A DNA stretch of 62,220 nt from a virus (IMGVR_UViG_3300009609_000004:1-62220), one strand, 5' to 3'. Counted from the first letter of the stretch, positions 7,453-17,816 are shown. A program made the numbers and translations. The notes: generated from the sequence alone by a model not told the origin.

Positions 7453-10188
7453 ATGTCAAGGTTCGTGGTAGCGGCTATGTTCATCCTCATTTTCTCGCTT
7501 TCCGCGCATGCCGCCTGTACCGGCTCCAGCCCAACATGGACCACTACTGTAGACAGAGCATCTGTTCAATCCTGCCTCGATTCAGCCGTTGACGGCGACA
7601 CGATCAACATCTCGGCAGGTTCGGACACCTGGACAACTGCGGTTTCGTACACAAATAAGAGGCTCAAGATACTAGGTCCAACCTGCACGCTGAATGCTGC
7701 CGGTCAGCCTACAGCCTGCCCCGTAGTCATCTCCGTCAACACTGGCAACTCGGCAATCGTCGCGACCATTTGCTCAGCCGATGACTTCATGGAAATCGGG
7801 CATTTGGAGTTCGTTCTCCTGTCAGTGTCAAACGCGGGCGTTATTGAGACCAATTGCACTGCCGCGAATGGCTACCCGGCTGAGGCGTTCCGCGTTCATC
7901 ACGTCAGGATGACTGGAAGCCCGGTCAGTGGCGGACGATGGATGCTGTTCTACGCGACCTACGGCCTCGTGGACCACGTGTATTTGTCCTCCGGAACGGT
8001 GGGCAATATCTCGATGGCGCAGGACAACACAAGCAGCACCTGCAACTCCTATCACGAGCCGTTTGCTCTCGGCGACGAATACGCGCTCTTCATCGAAGAC
8101 AGTTATCTTTACTCGACTGGCGTGAACGTTGGGAATGGCACCCAGGATCACTACATGGGTGCACGATACGTCTTCCGGATGAATACGGTTTACAACAACC
8201 ATTCCGGGCATCACGGACTGGACTCCGGCAATTGCGGCGTGCCGACGTTCGAGTATTACGGCAACACCTGGATATCCGAAAGTGGCATCCCGAGTGTTCA
8301 GTTGATCCACCCGAGAAGCGGAACCGGAATCGTGTGGGGAAACAAGGTCCAAAACAACGTCAACGCGGCGAATGGATATACGAGCCTTCTCCGGCCTATT
8401 TGTTATGCCTGCATGTCGGATTCTGAGGCGCTTGGCATCACCAATCTTGGCGACCTGGGTTTGTCCGCACGCGCCGCCCGCTACTACCCAACTGGCACGT
8501 GGGGAGCGCCGTACACGGGGACGTCCAACTATGACGACGGGCTCGGAAACTACGTCAAAAGCAACGTTCTCATCGATGGGAACCTGAACGGCAGCTATCC
8601 GCTCGGGAACATGGATTCTGGTTTAAGTCGAACAGTTACCGATATGGTGACGACGGCCGGAAGCACGACAATCACATCGACCAACGCAGACTTCGTTGCA
8701 GGTGACGTGACCGGAGTTCCCGTTACTCAAGCCGAAAACTTTGTAGCTGGGCGGTCGCTGTCCTGCACTGTCGTCAGCGGCGATCCAACGGTTGTATGTG
8801 CTGGAGGAAATTTCACCGCAGCCGATGATGGACGAGAAGTTAGTTCGCTGGATCAGTCAACAATCGTTTCGCCGAACGTGACCACGATTGATTCCATAAC
8901 GAACTCCACCACTGTGGAACTAGTCAACGCTCCAGAGACAACAGGAACGCAGGTACTAGTCTTTGCCGATCCTCGTATCGTCTCAATCTCAGATGAACAC
9001 ACGGCAGTAATGAACGTCCCGGCGACGGCAAACGGGACAGGAAAAACCCTAACCATCGGCTACAGCAATCAGCGTTACCCGCTCGCCGATCAACCAGGGT
9101 GGGGTTACTTCGCATCGGCGAATGCAGGGCTTTGGCCGACACAGACCTCCTATTCAACGGCAAACTTTGAAGGTCTGATGCCAATCTACATGGTCGGCAA
9201 TCTCTGGCAGACGGTCAACGATTCACTGGTTGTGCAGACAAGCACGAATCCGCCCGCGACGGCGGCGTTTTTCACTTCAACAGGCGGCTATCTCAAAGCA
9301 GATCGGGAGTGGTACGACCCCTATCCGAATCCAGCTGGGGCTGGCATTCAAACAAACGCGACCACGCCGTTTAACGGAACGTCGGGAACCGGCATCGGAA
9401 CGATAGAGAACATCCCAACGACATGCACGGCTGGAGTCGGTTATTGGGCAGTCAATGAAGGAACGTGGAACAGCGGCAGCTTCACCTACACGTATCCGAA
9501 CGGCGGCAGCACTTACACTCATGGCCGGTTCTATAAGTGCGTAGCTACGGATGATTGGGATCTGTTCTACACGCCCTTCGATTACCCGCACCCCCTTCAG
9601 GGCGCAGTTACTCTGACTTCAGTGTCACCCGATCAAGGTAGTCAAAACACGACGGCAGCGGTCACTCTGACCGGGACGGGATTTGACGGCGGCAACTTCG
9701 CTGTCCAAATTACCGGTTCCAACGTCACGATTAATAACATCGCTGGATCAGGCGGAACCACACGCACCGCAGACTTCGTAATTGCAGCGGGAGCGGCCAC
9801 GGGCGACCGAAGCGTTACCGTATCCACGGATGCCGGAACCAGCAACGCTGTCACATTTACCATTGTCGGGTCCAGTGCGCCAGTCTTGACGTCCTTCACC
9901 CCGACTCAGGGAGTTCAGGGCGCTTCCTACTCATTCACGGTTATTGGAACAGGGTTCGACGGTGGCTCTGGAACGTTGACGGAATCCTGCACAGGGTTGT
10001 CATTAAGCGGAATCACTGTTGTCAGTGCGACAAGGATCACGGCGACGCTGACGCTGGCGTCGGACGCTTCGTTAGCTGGCTGCGTTATCGCAGTCACAAC
10101 TACAGGCGGAACAAGCAATACTGAGGTTTTCCAGCCTCAGGCTCTTGCTCAAGCTGGTTATGGAGTAGGACGAACACGAAGAAGGTAG
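7453..10188 (+). CDS. Secreted beta-helix protein with IPT/TIG domains (tailspike-like)
   Basis: 911 aa from the ATG at 7453, chosen because it opens a signal peptide (hydrophobic core, cut after AHA). Residues from about 25 to 370 have short repeating strands with Asn/Gly turns typical of a right-handed parallel beta-helix (pectate-lyase-like), including IEDSYLYSTG and FRMNTVYNNHSGHHG. The middle is beta-rich. Two IPT/TIG Ig-like domains end the protein (SPDQGSQN..LTGTGFDGG and TPTQGVQG..IGTGFDGG). A polysaccharide-degrading or binding spike is likely. No clear ribosome site precedes the start, so an upstream start is possible. Confidence 0.75.
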   Translation: MSRFVVAAMFILIFSLSAHAACTGSSPTWTTTVDRASVQSCLDSAVDGDTINISAGSDTWTTAVSYTNKRLKILGPTCTLNAAGQPTACPVVISVNTGNSAIVATICSADDFMEIGHLEFVLLSVSNAGVIETNCTAANGYPAEAFRVHHVRMTGSPVSGGRWMLFYATYGLVDHVYLSSGTVGNISMAQDNTSSTCNSYHEPFALGDEYALFIEDSYLYSTGVNVGNGTQDHYMGARYVFRMNTVYNNHSGHHGLDSGNCGVPTFEYYGNTWISESGIPSVQLIHPRSGTGIVWGNKVQNNVNAANGYTSLLRPICYACMSDSEALGITNLGDLGLSARAARYYPTGTWGAPYTGTSNYDDGLGNYVKSNVLIDGNLNGSYPLGNMDSGLSRTVTDMVTTAGSTTITSTNADFVAGDVTGVPVTQAENFVAGRSLSCTVVSGDPTVVCAGGNFTAADDGREVSSLDQSTIVSPNVTTIDSITNSTTVELVNAPETTGTQVLVFADPRIVSISDEHTAVMNVPATANGTGKTLTIGYSNQRYPLADQPGWGYFASANAGLWPTQTSYSTANFEGLMPIYMVGNLWQTVNDSLVVQTSTNPPATAAFFTSTGGYLKADREWYDPYPNPAGAGIQTNATTPFNGTSGTGIGTIENIPTTCTAGVGYWAVNEGTWNSGSFTYTYPNGGSTYTHGRFYKCVATDDWDLFYTPFDYPHPLQGAVTLTSVSPDQGSQNTTAAVTLTGTGFDGGNFAVQITGSNVTINNIAGSGGTTRTADFVIAAGAATGDRSVTVSTDAGTSNAVTFTIVGSSAPVLTSFTPTQGVQGASYSFTVIGTGFDGGSGTLTESCTGLSLSGITVVSATRITATLTLASDASLAGCVIAVTTTGGTSNTEVFQPQALAQAGYGVGRTRRR

Positions 10189-11853
10189 ATGGACTTCCCA
10201 CAACTGATAGGCCCCTCCTATACAACCTGGTCTCCGAAAGCTGAAATCCAGAGCTGCAAGAATCTCTACCTCGAGCGGATCGAGAGCGGTGCCGGTCGCA
10301 ACCGGTACGCGATGTACATGACGTTCGGGACGGAGGTTTGGCATGGCGCGCTTGGGTCGACGAATCGCGGCTTCCTGCTCGACCCGACGAACAATCACCT
10401 CTTTGCGCTTCAGGACAGCACGGTGTACGACCTACTGAGTGACGGCACGACGAACGCGAGTTACGCCGGTGTTTCAGATGACGGGCTTATGGCCAGCATC
10501 GACGCAACCAGCAACTCGCTTTTTATTGTAAGCAAGAACATTCTCTATCGGGTATTCGGCGGCGCGCTGACGACGCCGGCAACGCCATTCACGCCGGAAG
10601 CAGTGGCTGTGATCAATGGAATTGTCGTCACACTCGCCGCAGGAACGAATCGGTTCTATTTCTCGAATGACGATGGGGCGACATGGGGCGCGCTGGATTT
10701 TCAGACGGCGGAAGCCTACCCGAACACCCTGATCAACATGGTTGTTGATCATCAAGAACTGTGGCTCTTTGGGAATCGGCGCACGCAGGTCTTCGTCGTC
10801 GGCCTCGATCCGGACGCTCCGTTTGATCCGGTTTCTTCCGGAGTGATCGAGATGGGGCTTGCGGCAAAACGCGCCGTGGTCCGGATGGATAACTCGATTT
10901 ATTGGCTCGGCCGCAACAAGGACGGCGACCACATGGTTTACCGGGCGAACGGGTATCTGCCGGTTCGTGTGAGCACGCATGCCGTCGAGAACGCCTTCCG
11001 CTCCTATTCGGAACATGAAGACGCCTTCATGCAAGCGTTCCAGTTAAACGGTCACTCGTGCTTCCGGCTGACGTTCCCATCGGCGAATAACGGCCTCGGC
11101 GCCACATGGCAGTACGACGCGAGCCTGCCACCTGAATTAGCGTGGGTCGAAGTCCCCTGGTGGAATCTGCGGCAGGGGCAATACGAGCGGAACCGTGCAA
11201 ACGGCATCGTGTCTGCGTTTGGCAAGATCCTTGTAGGCGATTACGCGAACGGGCACATCTACGAAATGAGTCCGGACTTTGCCTACGATTGGGGTTTCCC
11301 GCTGCGATGGGAGCGGCGTTGCCCACACATCACTCAGGATCGAAAGCGCATTCGGTATCAGCGGTTCGATCTGTTTATTCAGCCCGGCGTCGGCCGCGTT
11401 GCTCCGTTGTGGCTGAATTCGTGGTCCCTGGACCCTGCCACCTTCGCGTCGGATCTGGCGGCCGCTGTGTTCCTCGGCTCGGTGACCTCGGCACAGGCGG
11501 TCACGCTTCAGCGTATCTACGATTACCTGCCTTACACGCCGCTCGATACGTGGCCTTCGCCGGATGTGATGAACGCCCTCGGTTTCTATCCGTGGGGGAG
11601 TGTTTCGAGTCTTTCAAATGGAACGACATTGGGAGATCCGCCTCAGCTTGCAGCTCGGTGGTCGGACGATGGCGGGGAAACCTTCGGGGCGTACCAGTAT
11701 CGCAGCATGGGCCTCAGCGGTGAGTACAGCAAGGAATTGTCATGGCTTCGCTGCGGCATGGGATTCGATCGGGTGTGGGAGATCAGCGGCGACGCGCCTG
11801 TGAAGACTGCCATCGTGCAGGGCACGTTCGATGCTGAGGTATGCCAGAACTGA
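10189..11853 (+). CDS. P22 gp10-like packaged-DNA stabilisation / tail hub protein
   Basis: 554 aa, no signal peptide. It has the feel of the gp10 family: N-terminal NLYLERIESGAGRNRYAMY, then a seven-blade-like series of short strands (LFALQDSTVYDL, LFIVSKNILYRV, LWLFGNRRTQVF, IYWLGRNKDGDHMVYRANGY), and a C-terminal beta domain with RWSDDGGETFG. In P22, gp10 follows gp4 under the portal and carries the needle and spikes. It overlaps the next gene by 13 bases. Confidence 0.75.
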   Translation: MDFPQLIGPSYTTWSPKAEIQSCKNLYLERIESGAGRNRYAMYMTFGTEVWHGALGSTNRGFLLDPTNNHLFALQDSTVYDLLSDGTTNASYAGVSDDGLMASIDATSNSLFIVSKNILYRVFGGALTTPATPFTPEAVAVINGIVVTLAAGTNRFYFSNDDGATWGALDFQTAEAYPNTLINMVVDHQELWLFGNRRTQVFVVGLDPDAPFDPVSSGVIEMGLAAKRAVVRMDNSIYWLGRNKDGDHMVYRANGYLPVRVSTHAVENAFRSYSEHEDAFMQAFQLNGHSCFRLTFPSANNGLGATWQYDASLPPELAWVEVPWWNLRQGQYERNRANGIVSAFGKILVGDYANGHIYEMSPDFAYDWGFPLRWERRCPHITQDRKRIRYQRFDLFIQPGVGRVAPLWLNSWSLDPATFASDLAAAVFLGSVTSAQAVTLQRIYDYLPYTPLDTWPSPDVMNALGFYPWGSVSSLSNGTTLGDPPQLAARWSDDGGETFGAYQYRSMGLSGEYSKELSWLRCGMGFDRVWEISGDAPVKTAIVQGTFDAEVCQN

Positions 11854-12254
11854 TCAGCCTCGATAACCTCGAGGTCCGCACCCCTATCGTTGAATTTCCG
11901 ACCAGGCAAGGAACGCCGATTGGGTTACAACTCACGGGCCCTTGGCAGCGGCGGTTTGAAAGCCTTTGGCGGTATGTGCAGCGCAAGCGAGCCGTTCGGG
12001 AAGTTTCTACTTCTCGCAACATCGCATACAGCGAGCGCAGCGCCATCCTGCTTGCAACCGGAACGATCACGCTGACACTGCCCGCTGCTGAGATCGGTGA
12101 CACCTTCTACGTTTTCAATTACGGTTCCGGGGTCATCACGATCGCCGGAACGATCAATGGAAATGCGCTCGGATACCAACTGACGAACCAGTACCAATAC
12201 GCCGAGTTCACCAACGTCGACGGCTCCAACTGGATCGTAACGATCAACAACTAA
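11841..12254 (+). CDS. Small beta-rich tail protein
   Basis: 137 aa. A polar helical first half is followed by a repetitive beta part (TITLTLPAAEIGDTFYVFN, GVITIAG) that resembles the C-terminal cap modules of phage fibres. It overlaps the gp10-like gene. It could be a needle or adaptor subunit, but this is positional. Confidence 0.65.
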   Translation: MPELISLDNLEVRTPIVEFPTRQGTPIGLQLTGPWQRRFESLWRYVQRKRAVREVSTSRNIAYSERSAILLATGTITLTLPAAEIGDTFYVFNYGSGVITIAGTINGNALGYQLTNQYQYAEFTNVDGSNWIVTINN

Positions 12255-12263
12255 CAACATAAA

Positions 12264-13052
12264 ATGAGATTCGCTGCGCTACTCGCTGCTGTTGCGCTTG
12301 CGGTCGCACCTATTCCACAGGGCGGCCAAGCCACCGTCGTTCGCCACGGCTCAAGCCTCCCGTCTGTCTGTACAGCAAATCAGGACCTCTTTATTCGGGA
12401 CAGCGTCGGCCCCTACTGGTGCTCCGCGGCGAATACGTGGTCGCTCATCGGTGAGCCTGCGGGCCTGATCGGCATGGTCGAGACGGGAACCTGTCCGACC
12501 GGCTACACGCAAGTCACCTCGATCGATGGCCGGATGGCTCTTGCAACGCTGGCGGCACACGGCGACGTGGGGACGACGGGCGGCAGCGACAACATCACGC
12601 CCGCTGGAACGAACAGCGCCCCTGTTTTTACCGGCAATCTAGAAGACACGACAGATGTGAGTGCGGGGACGCCGGCAGGAACAAACAGCGCGGCGACGTT
12701 TACCGGAAACGGCGCGGTCCTGACGGGGACGGTTTCTCAGCCGACCTTTGCCGGCGATGCGGTTACGGCGGCAAGCACGGCGGCTACGCCCGACCTTGTT
12801 GCAGCCGATGTCACCGGAGCGGGAGTCAGTCCCGTCACAACAGCAACGGGGACGGTTTCTCAGCCGACCTTGTCGATGGACAGCTACACGCCAACTGGGA
12901 CCAACAGCGCGGCCACATTTACAGGGAATGCGCTCCCGACACATGAGCATGAAGTGACTGCGACTGGCACGAATTCGGCGCCGACATTCACCGGCACTCA
13001 GTTCGACAACCGCAGCGGATTTATGCGCGTCATATTTTGCAAGAAAGCCTGA
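12264..13052 (+). CDS. Secreted collar-type tail fibre protein
   Basis: 262 aa. Signal peptide of about 23 residues (cut near GQA). A Cys-pair module follows (SVCTANQDLFI...YWCSAANTWS), then a tail-collar-like start (GLIGMVETGTCPTGYTQV), HGDVGTTGGSD, and five copies of GTNSAxxFTG separated by TVSQPTF-type strands. It ends in FMRVIFCKKA, the ending usual for phage collar domains. Receptor contact is the usual job of such fibres. It sits between the gp10-like and tailspike genes. Confidence 0.75.
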   Translation: MRFAALLAAVALAVAPIPQGGQATVVRHGSSLPSVCTANQDLFIRDSVGPYWCSAANTWSLIGEPAGLIGMVETGTCPTGYTQVTSIDGRMALATLAAHGDVGTTGGSDNITPAGTNSAPVFTGNLEDTTDVSAGTPAGTNSAATFTGNGAVLTGTVSQPTFAGDAVTAASTAATPDLVAADVTGAGVSPVTTATGTVSQPTLSMDSYTPTGTNSAATFTGNALPTHEHEVTATGTNSAPTFTGTQFDNRSGFMRVIFCKKA

Positions 13053-13059
13053 AAGCCCT

Positions 13060-14931
13060 ATGAAAAAGATTTCCGCTCTGATCCTAATTCTCCTGTTCGT
13101 CATTGCTCCAGTCGCTGCGCAGAACACGGGCGAGCTTGCGACATGGACGATGCCGACGTTTGTGATTGCCGATGGGCACACGCCGGCGGCCCTGGGTTTT
13201 ATCTGTACGACCTCCAGCGGTGGGAGCACTCCGCTCGCGACCTACAGGGATACGGCCCTCACGCAGGCGAACCAGAATCCGATCCGGCTCAGCGCATCGG
13301 GGCAACCTGTCAACAGCGGCACTCCGGTATCGATCTATCTTCTTGCGCAGTCGTACCGGTTCACGCTGTATGCGGCGGGTACGGGCAACACTTGCAACGG
13401 GACGGCAGTCGGTACGCAACTCCGGCAGGTTGACGGGATCTACAATCTCGCTCAACTCTTCACGGAAGCCTTCGTCACAAAACTCGACGACAAAGTGTGC
13501 CACGCCGCGGCGTATACGACACTCGCGAACGCCGGAGCGAAGATCGCGGAATGCCTCTCCGTCCTTCCTTCAACGGGTGGAACAGTTGACGCGCGCGGCC
13601 TTGAAGGCGCTCAAACCGCAACTGCGAATCCGTTCGCAAGTGTGACGAAGCCGTTCGTTCTCCTACTGGGATGCGCGACGATATCGACTTCCGCGCAGTG
13701 GTCCCTTACCGGCCAGGGGCAAAGCATCGTCGGCGCTGGCCGCTGCAGTGTCCTGAAAGCCTCTGGCGCCATAGCGAGCGTACTGAAGCAAGACGGTACG
13801 GTAATCGGAGGAAACGGACTTCAGGGCGGCTATATCGGCCATCTTCGCATCGACGGCAACGGGCTCGCTACTGATGGCTGGATCGGCACGCGAATCTCTG
13901 GCGTGGTGGTTGATCAGGTATCGGTCACAAACGTCACGAGTGCCGGGTTCCGATGCGTCACCGCTTCTTTCGGATGCGTGACCGTCACGTTCAACACGCC
14001 GATTGTCAGCGTCAATTACGAAGCGTTTTCCACGGTTCCAACCTACGGAATTCGGTTCGATGATTCCGGATCTTCAAACAATACGATTATCACATCGAAG
14101 TTTGAAGGGATCACGACTGGCACAGGAATCGGGATTCTCGACGAAGGACAGGCCAACAATTATTACGGCGGAACAACTGAAGGAAACGATGTTGGAATCC
14201 GGACAGGAACGAACGGGCACCACACTTTCTATGGACTGTTTCTTGAGCTGAACACCGTCGCGGACATCCAGATTTACGGGTTTGAAAACGCGTTTATCAA
14301 CATGACCTCGACGTCGGACGTTGCGAATTCGACGCAGTTCATTGGCGCGAGTTCCTATAAGAACAGGCTACAGGATGGGTTCTATACGCGGATCACTCTG
14401 GACGTCGCGAGCGCCTACAACATTCTCGATAATGCCGATGCGACCGTCAGCCTGACGGATAACTCAGCAACAACAACGTGGCGCAATATCAATGTGGCTG
14501 GAGTGGCGCAGCAGGACCGCGGGCCTTATACGATCCTTGCGGAAACCATCACGACGCTCACAAGTACGACGGCAAGCATCACGACGGGCAATATCACGAC
14601 GGCAAACATCACGAACGCCGTGGTCTCTGACTCGGTTGTCGGGGCGGCAGGCGCTGGCCTCAGCCTGAATCTTCAACCTGGAAACAACTCCGCTGGCGAT
14701 GTGCTAATCCGGGACTATCAGAGCACCACGAGGGCTACCGTAGATCAGAACGGCTTCAAGATTGAGCCGGTCGCCTTCGCCGCTCTCGGTACGGCAACGC
14801 TTGGTCTGATCAAACCATGCTCCGACTGCACGGTGACCAGTGGCGCGGACAATACTTGCACGAATGGCGGGACCGGGGCTCTGGCGGTGGCTCTGAACGG
14901 TGTTTGGAGGTGTTTTAATGCGCAGAACTGA
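13060..14931 (+). CDS. Secreted beta-helix tailspike
   Basis: 623 aa. Signal peptide with a cut after VAA near residue 20, leaving Gln-Asn. Residues 25-125 are a compact beta domain (PLATYRDTALTQANQNPIRL, FTLYAAGTG) like the head-binding part of tailspikes. Residues about 170-480 form a pectin-lyase-like right-handed beta-helix with Gly/Asn turns. Residues about 500-540 have repeated [AS]xITTxN steps of a trimeric shaft. The end is Cys-rich (CSDCTVTSG, WRCFN). It probably binds or cleaves surface polysaccharide. The mature protein has at least 14 Cys, unusual for a cytoplasm-assembled spike. Confidence 0.78.
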   Translation: MKKISALILILLFVIAPVAAQNTGELATWTMPTFVIADGHTPAALGFICTTSSGGSTPLATYRDTALTQANQNPIRLSASGQPVNSGTPVSIYLLAQSYRFTLYAAGTGNTCNGTAVGTQLRQVDGIYNLAQLFTEAFVTKLDDKVCHAAAYTTLANAGAKIAECLSVLPSTGGTVDARGLEGAQTATANPFASVTKPFVLLLGCATISTSAQWSLTGQGQSIVGAGRCSVLKASGAIASVLKQDGTVIGGNGLQGGYIGHLRIDGNGLATDGWIGTRISGVVVDQVSVTNVTSAGFRCVTASFGCVTVTFNTPIVSVNYEAFSTVPTYGIRFDDSGSSNNTIITSKFEGITTGTGIGILDEGQANNYYGGTTEGNDVGIRTGTNGHHTFYGLFLELNTVADIQIYGFENAFINMTSTSDVANSTQFIGASSYKNRLQDGFYTRITLDVASAYNILDNADATVSLTDNSATTTWRNINVAGVAQQDRGPYTILAETITTLTSTTASITTGNITTANITNAVVSDSVVGAAGAGLSLNLQPGNNSAGDVLIRDYQSTTRATVDQNGFKIEPVAFAALGTATLGLIKPCSDCTVTSGADNTCTNGGTGALAVALNGVWRCFNAQN

Positions 14932-14940
14932 GAGGGGCCC

Positions 14941-16377
14941 ATGCCAAGCATCGGACAGGTAGCTGCCGGAGCGTCACTCCCGACGTCGGTCGGCCTGAGC
15001 CTGATGAAGGTTCCGAATCCTTATGTTGTCGCTGCGGGCGCCGCCCTTTCGCTCGTCGGCCTCGTCGATAAGATCGGGCAGGGCCGAAAGGCGGCGAACA
15101 AGTTCACGCAGAACGGCGGGCCGCAGGACATCCTGAATAAGCAACTCGCCGCGATCTCGGCAAGTGGTGCGAGCGCGCAAGAGAAGTCGCAGGCTACGGA
15201 TGTCGCATGGCGTTCATTCCTTCAGGCGGCCGATCAGTTCGCTTCTGCAAACCCGAAGCAGTCGAAGGTTGTCAAGCAGGCCATTTACGAGACTCCCGAC
15301 CTGACGAATACCGTCCAGTCTCTTCTCGGAAATAACCCTCTCGATAAGTCCTACACGGATCTCGCAGCGCCGGGAATGGCTACTGGTAACACGCGGCCAA
15401 ATCCCGGGCCGAGTGTCGGCGGGACATTGCTGCGCACGGCTGCGAATGTCGGGCTTCCGTTTGCGATGAACGCCCTTCAGGGCAATCAGCCTATCTCATC
15501 CACAGAATGGAATCCGGAGACGGGGCAATGGGAGACGATTCCGGGAACTTCTTCTGGCGGTGGGGGCGGCGGTGGAATCACACTGCCAGGCGGGAACGCG
15601 AACGCTCCCGGCGGCGGATCGCTTCTTCAGCGTCTGTTGCCGAGCCTAATCTCCGGTGGAACCTCCATCCTCGGCGGCATCTTTGGTTCAAACGCTGCGA
15701 ACCGGGCGGCGGAAACTCAGTCCGATGCCGCACTGGAAGCTGCGCGTCTTCAAACTCAGGCGGGACAGGATGCACTCAACTTCAACCGCGAGGCACTCGC
15801 GCAGCAACAGCAGAACCTGCAGCCGTGGCTGGACTCTGGCGCTGGCGCGCTGCGCTCAATCGAGGAGATGCTTGCCAATCCATTCGTAATGCCAACACAG
15901 GAAGAAGCCATGCAGGATCCGGGCATCCAGTTTCAGATGCAGCAGGGCCAGCGGGCACTTGAGGCGTACGAGCGCGCTCACGGGAAACTGCTTTCGGGGA
16001 AGGCCGTCAAGGACATCAACACTTTCGCCCAGGGCGTCGCTTCGCAGGGTTATTCGAACGTCGCGAACCGCAAACTGCAGGAACGCGAGGCCAATCTGAA
16101 TCCGCTTTTGTCGATGGCCGGGCTCGGGCAAACGTCGATGTCACAGTCCAATGCCGCGATCAGTAACGCTGCGAATCAGAACGCGAACATCGGACTGACG
16201 ACGGCCGGCAATGTCGGCAACTTCCAGACGCAGGGCGCGAACGCCCGAGCGAGCGGGTATGTGGGCAGCGCGAATTCGATGATTAACGCCGTTCAGAACA
16301 TCGGTAACAACATCATGCAGTCGCAGTCGATTGCCGACATCATGCGCCGGTTGCAGCCGAATATGGGGTTTGCATGA
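14941..16377 (+). CDS. DNA ejection protein (internal virion protein)
   Basis: 478 aa. Low-complexity Ala/Gly/Gln composition with a Gly7 linker near residue 210, then the pattern known from phage DNA-transfer proteins: AANRAAETQSDAALEAARLQ, QQQNLQPWLDSGAGALRSIEEMLANPF, DPGIQFQMQQGQRALE and KLLSGKAVKDINTFAQGVASQGYSN. P22 gp7/gp20-type proteins leave the capsid with the DNA to make a channel. It overlaps the next gene by four bases. Confidence 0.8.
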   Translation: MPSIGQVAAGASLPTSVGLSLMKVPNPYVVAAGAALSLVGLVDKIGQGRKAANKFTQNGGPQDILNKQLAAISASGASAQEKSQATDVAWRSFLQAADQFASANPKQSKVVKQAIYETPDLTNTVQSLLGNNPLDKSYTDLAAPGMATGNTRPNPGPSVGGTLLRTAANVGLPFAMNALQGNQPISSTEWNPETGQWETIPGTSSGGGGGGGITLPGGNANAPGGGSLLQRLLPSLISGGTSILGGIFGSNAANRAAETQSDAALEAARLQTQAGQDALNFNREALAQQQQNLQPWLDSGAGALRSIEEMLANPFVMPTQEEAMQDPGIQFQMQQGQRALEAYERAHGKLLSGKAVKDINTFAQGVASQGYSNVANRKLQEREANLNPLLSMAGLGQTSMSQSNAAISNAANQNANIGLTTAGNVGNFQTQGANARASGYVGSANSMINAVQNIGNNIMQSQSIADIMRRLQPNMGFA

Positions 16378-17816
16378 TCGATCCTTCGATTCCTCTCAAC
16401 GTCCGCCAGATCCAGCCGCTCAGTCCGATGGATGCGATTCAGCGCAGCATCGCGATCGCCGACATGGTTGCTGGGATGCAGGAACGGCAGCAGGTGGCCA
16501 AACAACGAAAGGAAGAGGCACCACTGCGGACGGCTCGCATCGATAAGGAGAAGCGGGAACTCGCGGACGTTTCCATGCTCGATAGCGTCCTCGACAAACA
16601 TTGGAAACTGAACGACGCGGGCGACACGATTATGGATGACGCCGCGGCGAAGCGAGAACTCCCGGGCCATCTTCATCCGATCTACGATGCGCAAAAGACG
16701 GCGTTCCTGAAGTCGAAGCGCCAGGGCATCCTTGACGAGTACAGCACTCAAAAGCAGGTCATCGACAACCTCGGCAGTGCGGCCGATAGCTTTCTTGACC
16801 TCGACGATGAGCAGCGCGCGGCGCAGTATCCAGCGTTCCTGGAGACCGTGCGTGGTGTCAATCCAGCACTCGCTCAGTCATTTCCGCCGCAGTACGACCC
16901 GACAAATGCAGCATCGAAGGTGCAGGATCTTTCCTATGAAGCCTTTCGGGTTAAAGATGCTACGTCGAAAGTGAAGTGGCATCAGGATCGTGATGACCTG
17001 CGCGTTTTCAAGATGACTCCGCAGCAAATCTGGAAAGAGGACCATCCGGAGGACGCGGACAGCGAAGCGCCAGAATGGTGGGTGAACGCGATCGAGGCAC
17101 GGAAGCGCGGACTGAAAGAGCCACCGGTGTCGATGTACAAGCCGACGAGGATCGGGACGCTGACTGGCGACAACCTGCCTGCGGATGCGACCGATGATCA
17201 GGGCAATAGCATCGCTGCGGACCTGCGGCGCGCCGAGGTATCGTTCGATCGATTCCGGGATCCGGCGACTGGCAAGTCCTACTATCAAGCCGGGAAGACG
17301 GCGGCGAAGACTTCGCGGGAAAAAGAGCACGAGCGCGTCGAACGTGCGTATGCCGTCGCGGTCGGTAAGAAGTACGAGGATCTTGACGACAGGGACCGTG
17401 TCGCGGCTGACGCTTGGTACAAGAAACTCACGCCGGCGAAGGCGACTGAATTCGATAAACGGCTCGCGTTGTACTCGCGCGATCCTGAGACCTATGCCGC
17501 CCTTTATGGCCACGGCGCAGACGACAAGCCGCTAACTCAGGCACAGAAGGCAACAATCATAAATCGCATTAATGCCGACATTTCAAAGCAGGGCCTCACT
17601 GGAGAGACGGCTGCAAATTACCGTGCTTCCCGAGTGAAGGAATTGAAAGAGGCTGGGATTGAGATTTCGGTGGCTGCCGCTACTCCCACGGCAAAACCGC
17701 AGCCTGGCGGAATGGTCGTTGTTGAACTGAAAAACGGTAAGCGCGGGAACATTCCTGCAGCGAACGTCGATAAGTTCCTGAAAGAGAATCCCGGCTCGAA
17801 GCGTGTCAAATCTTGA
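16374..17816 (+). CDS. Probable second ejection protein
   Basis: 480 aa, ATGA overlap with the previous gene. Mostly helical with many charged residues; heptads in residues 25-120, a domain around residues 180-300, and a Lys-rich end. I do not recognise the family. The place between two ejection-type proteins, and the lack of any signal peptide, suggest an internal virion protein like P22 gp20. Confidence 0.65.
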   Translation: MIDPSIPLNVRQIQPLSPMDAIQRSIAIADMVAGMQERQQVAKQRKEEAPLRTARIDKEKRELADVSMLDSVLDKHWKLNDAGDTIMDDAAAKRELPGHLHPIYDAQKTAFLKSKRQGILDEYSTQKQVIDNLGSAADSFLDLDDEQRAAQYPAFLETVRGVNPALAQSFPPQYDPTNAASKVQDLSYEAFRVKDATSKVKWHQDRDDLRVFKMTPQQIWKEDHPEDADSEAPEWWVNAIEARKRGLKEPPVSMYKPTRIGTLTGDNLPADATDDQGNSIAADLRRAEVSFDRFRDPATGKSYYQAGKTAAKTSREKEHERVERAYAVAVGKKYEDLDDRDRVAADAWYKKLTPAKATEFDKRLALYSRDPETYAALYGHGADDKPLTQAQKATIINRINADISKQGLTGETAANYRASRVKELKEAGIEISVAAATPTAKPQPGGMVVVELKNGKRGNIPAANVDKFLKENPGSKRVKS

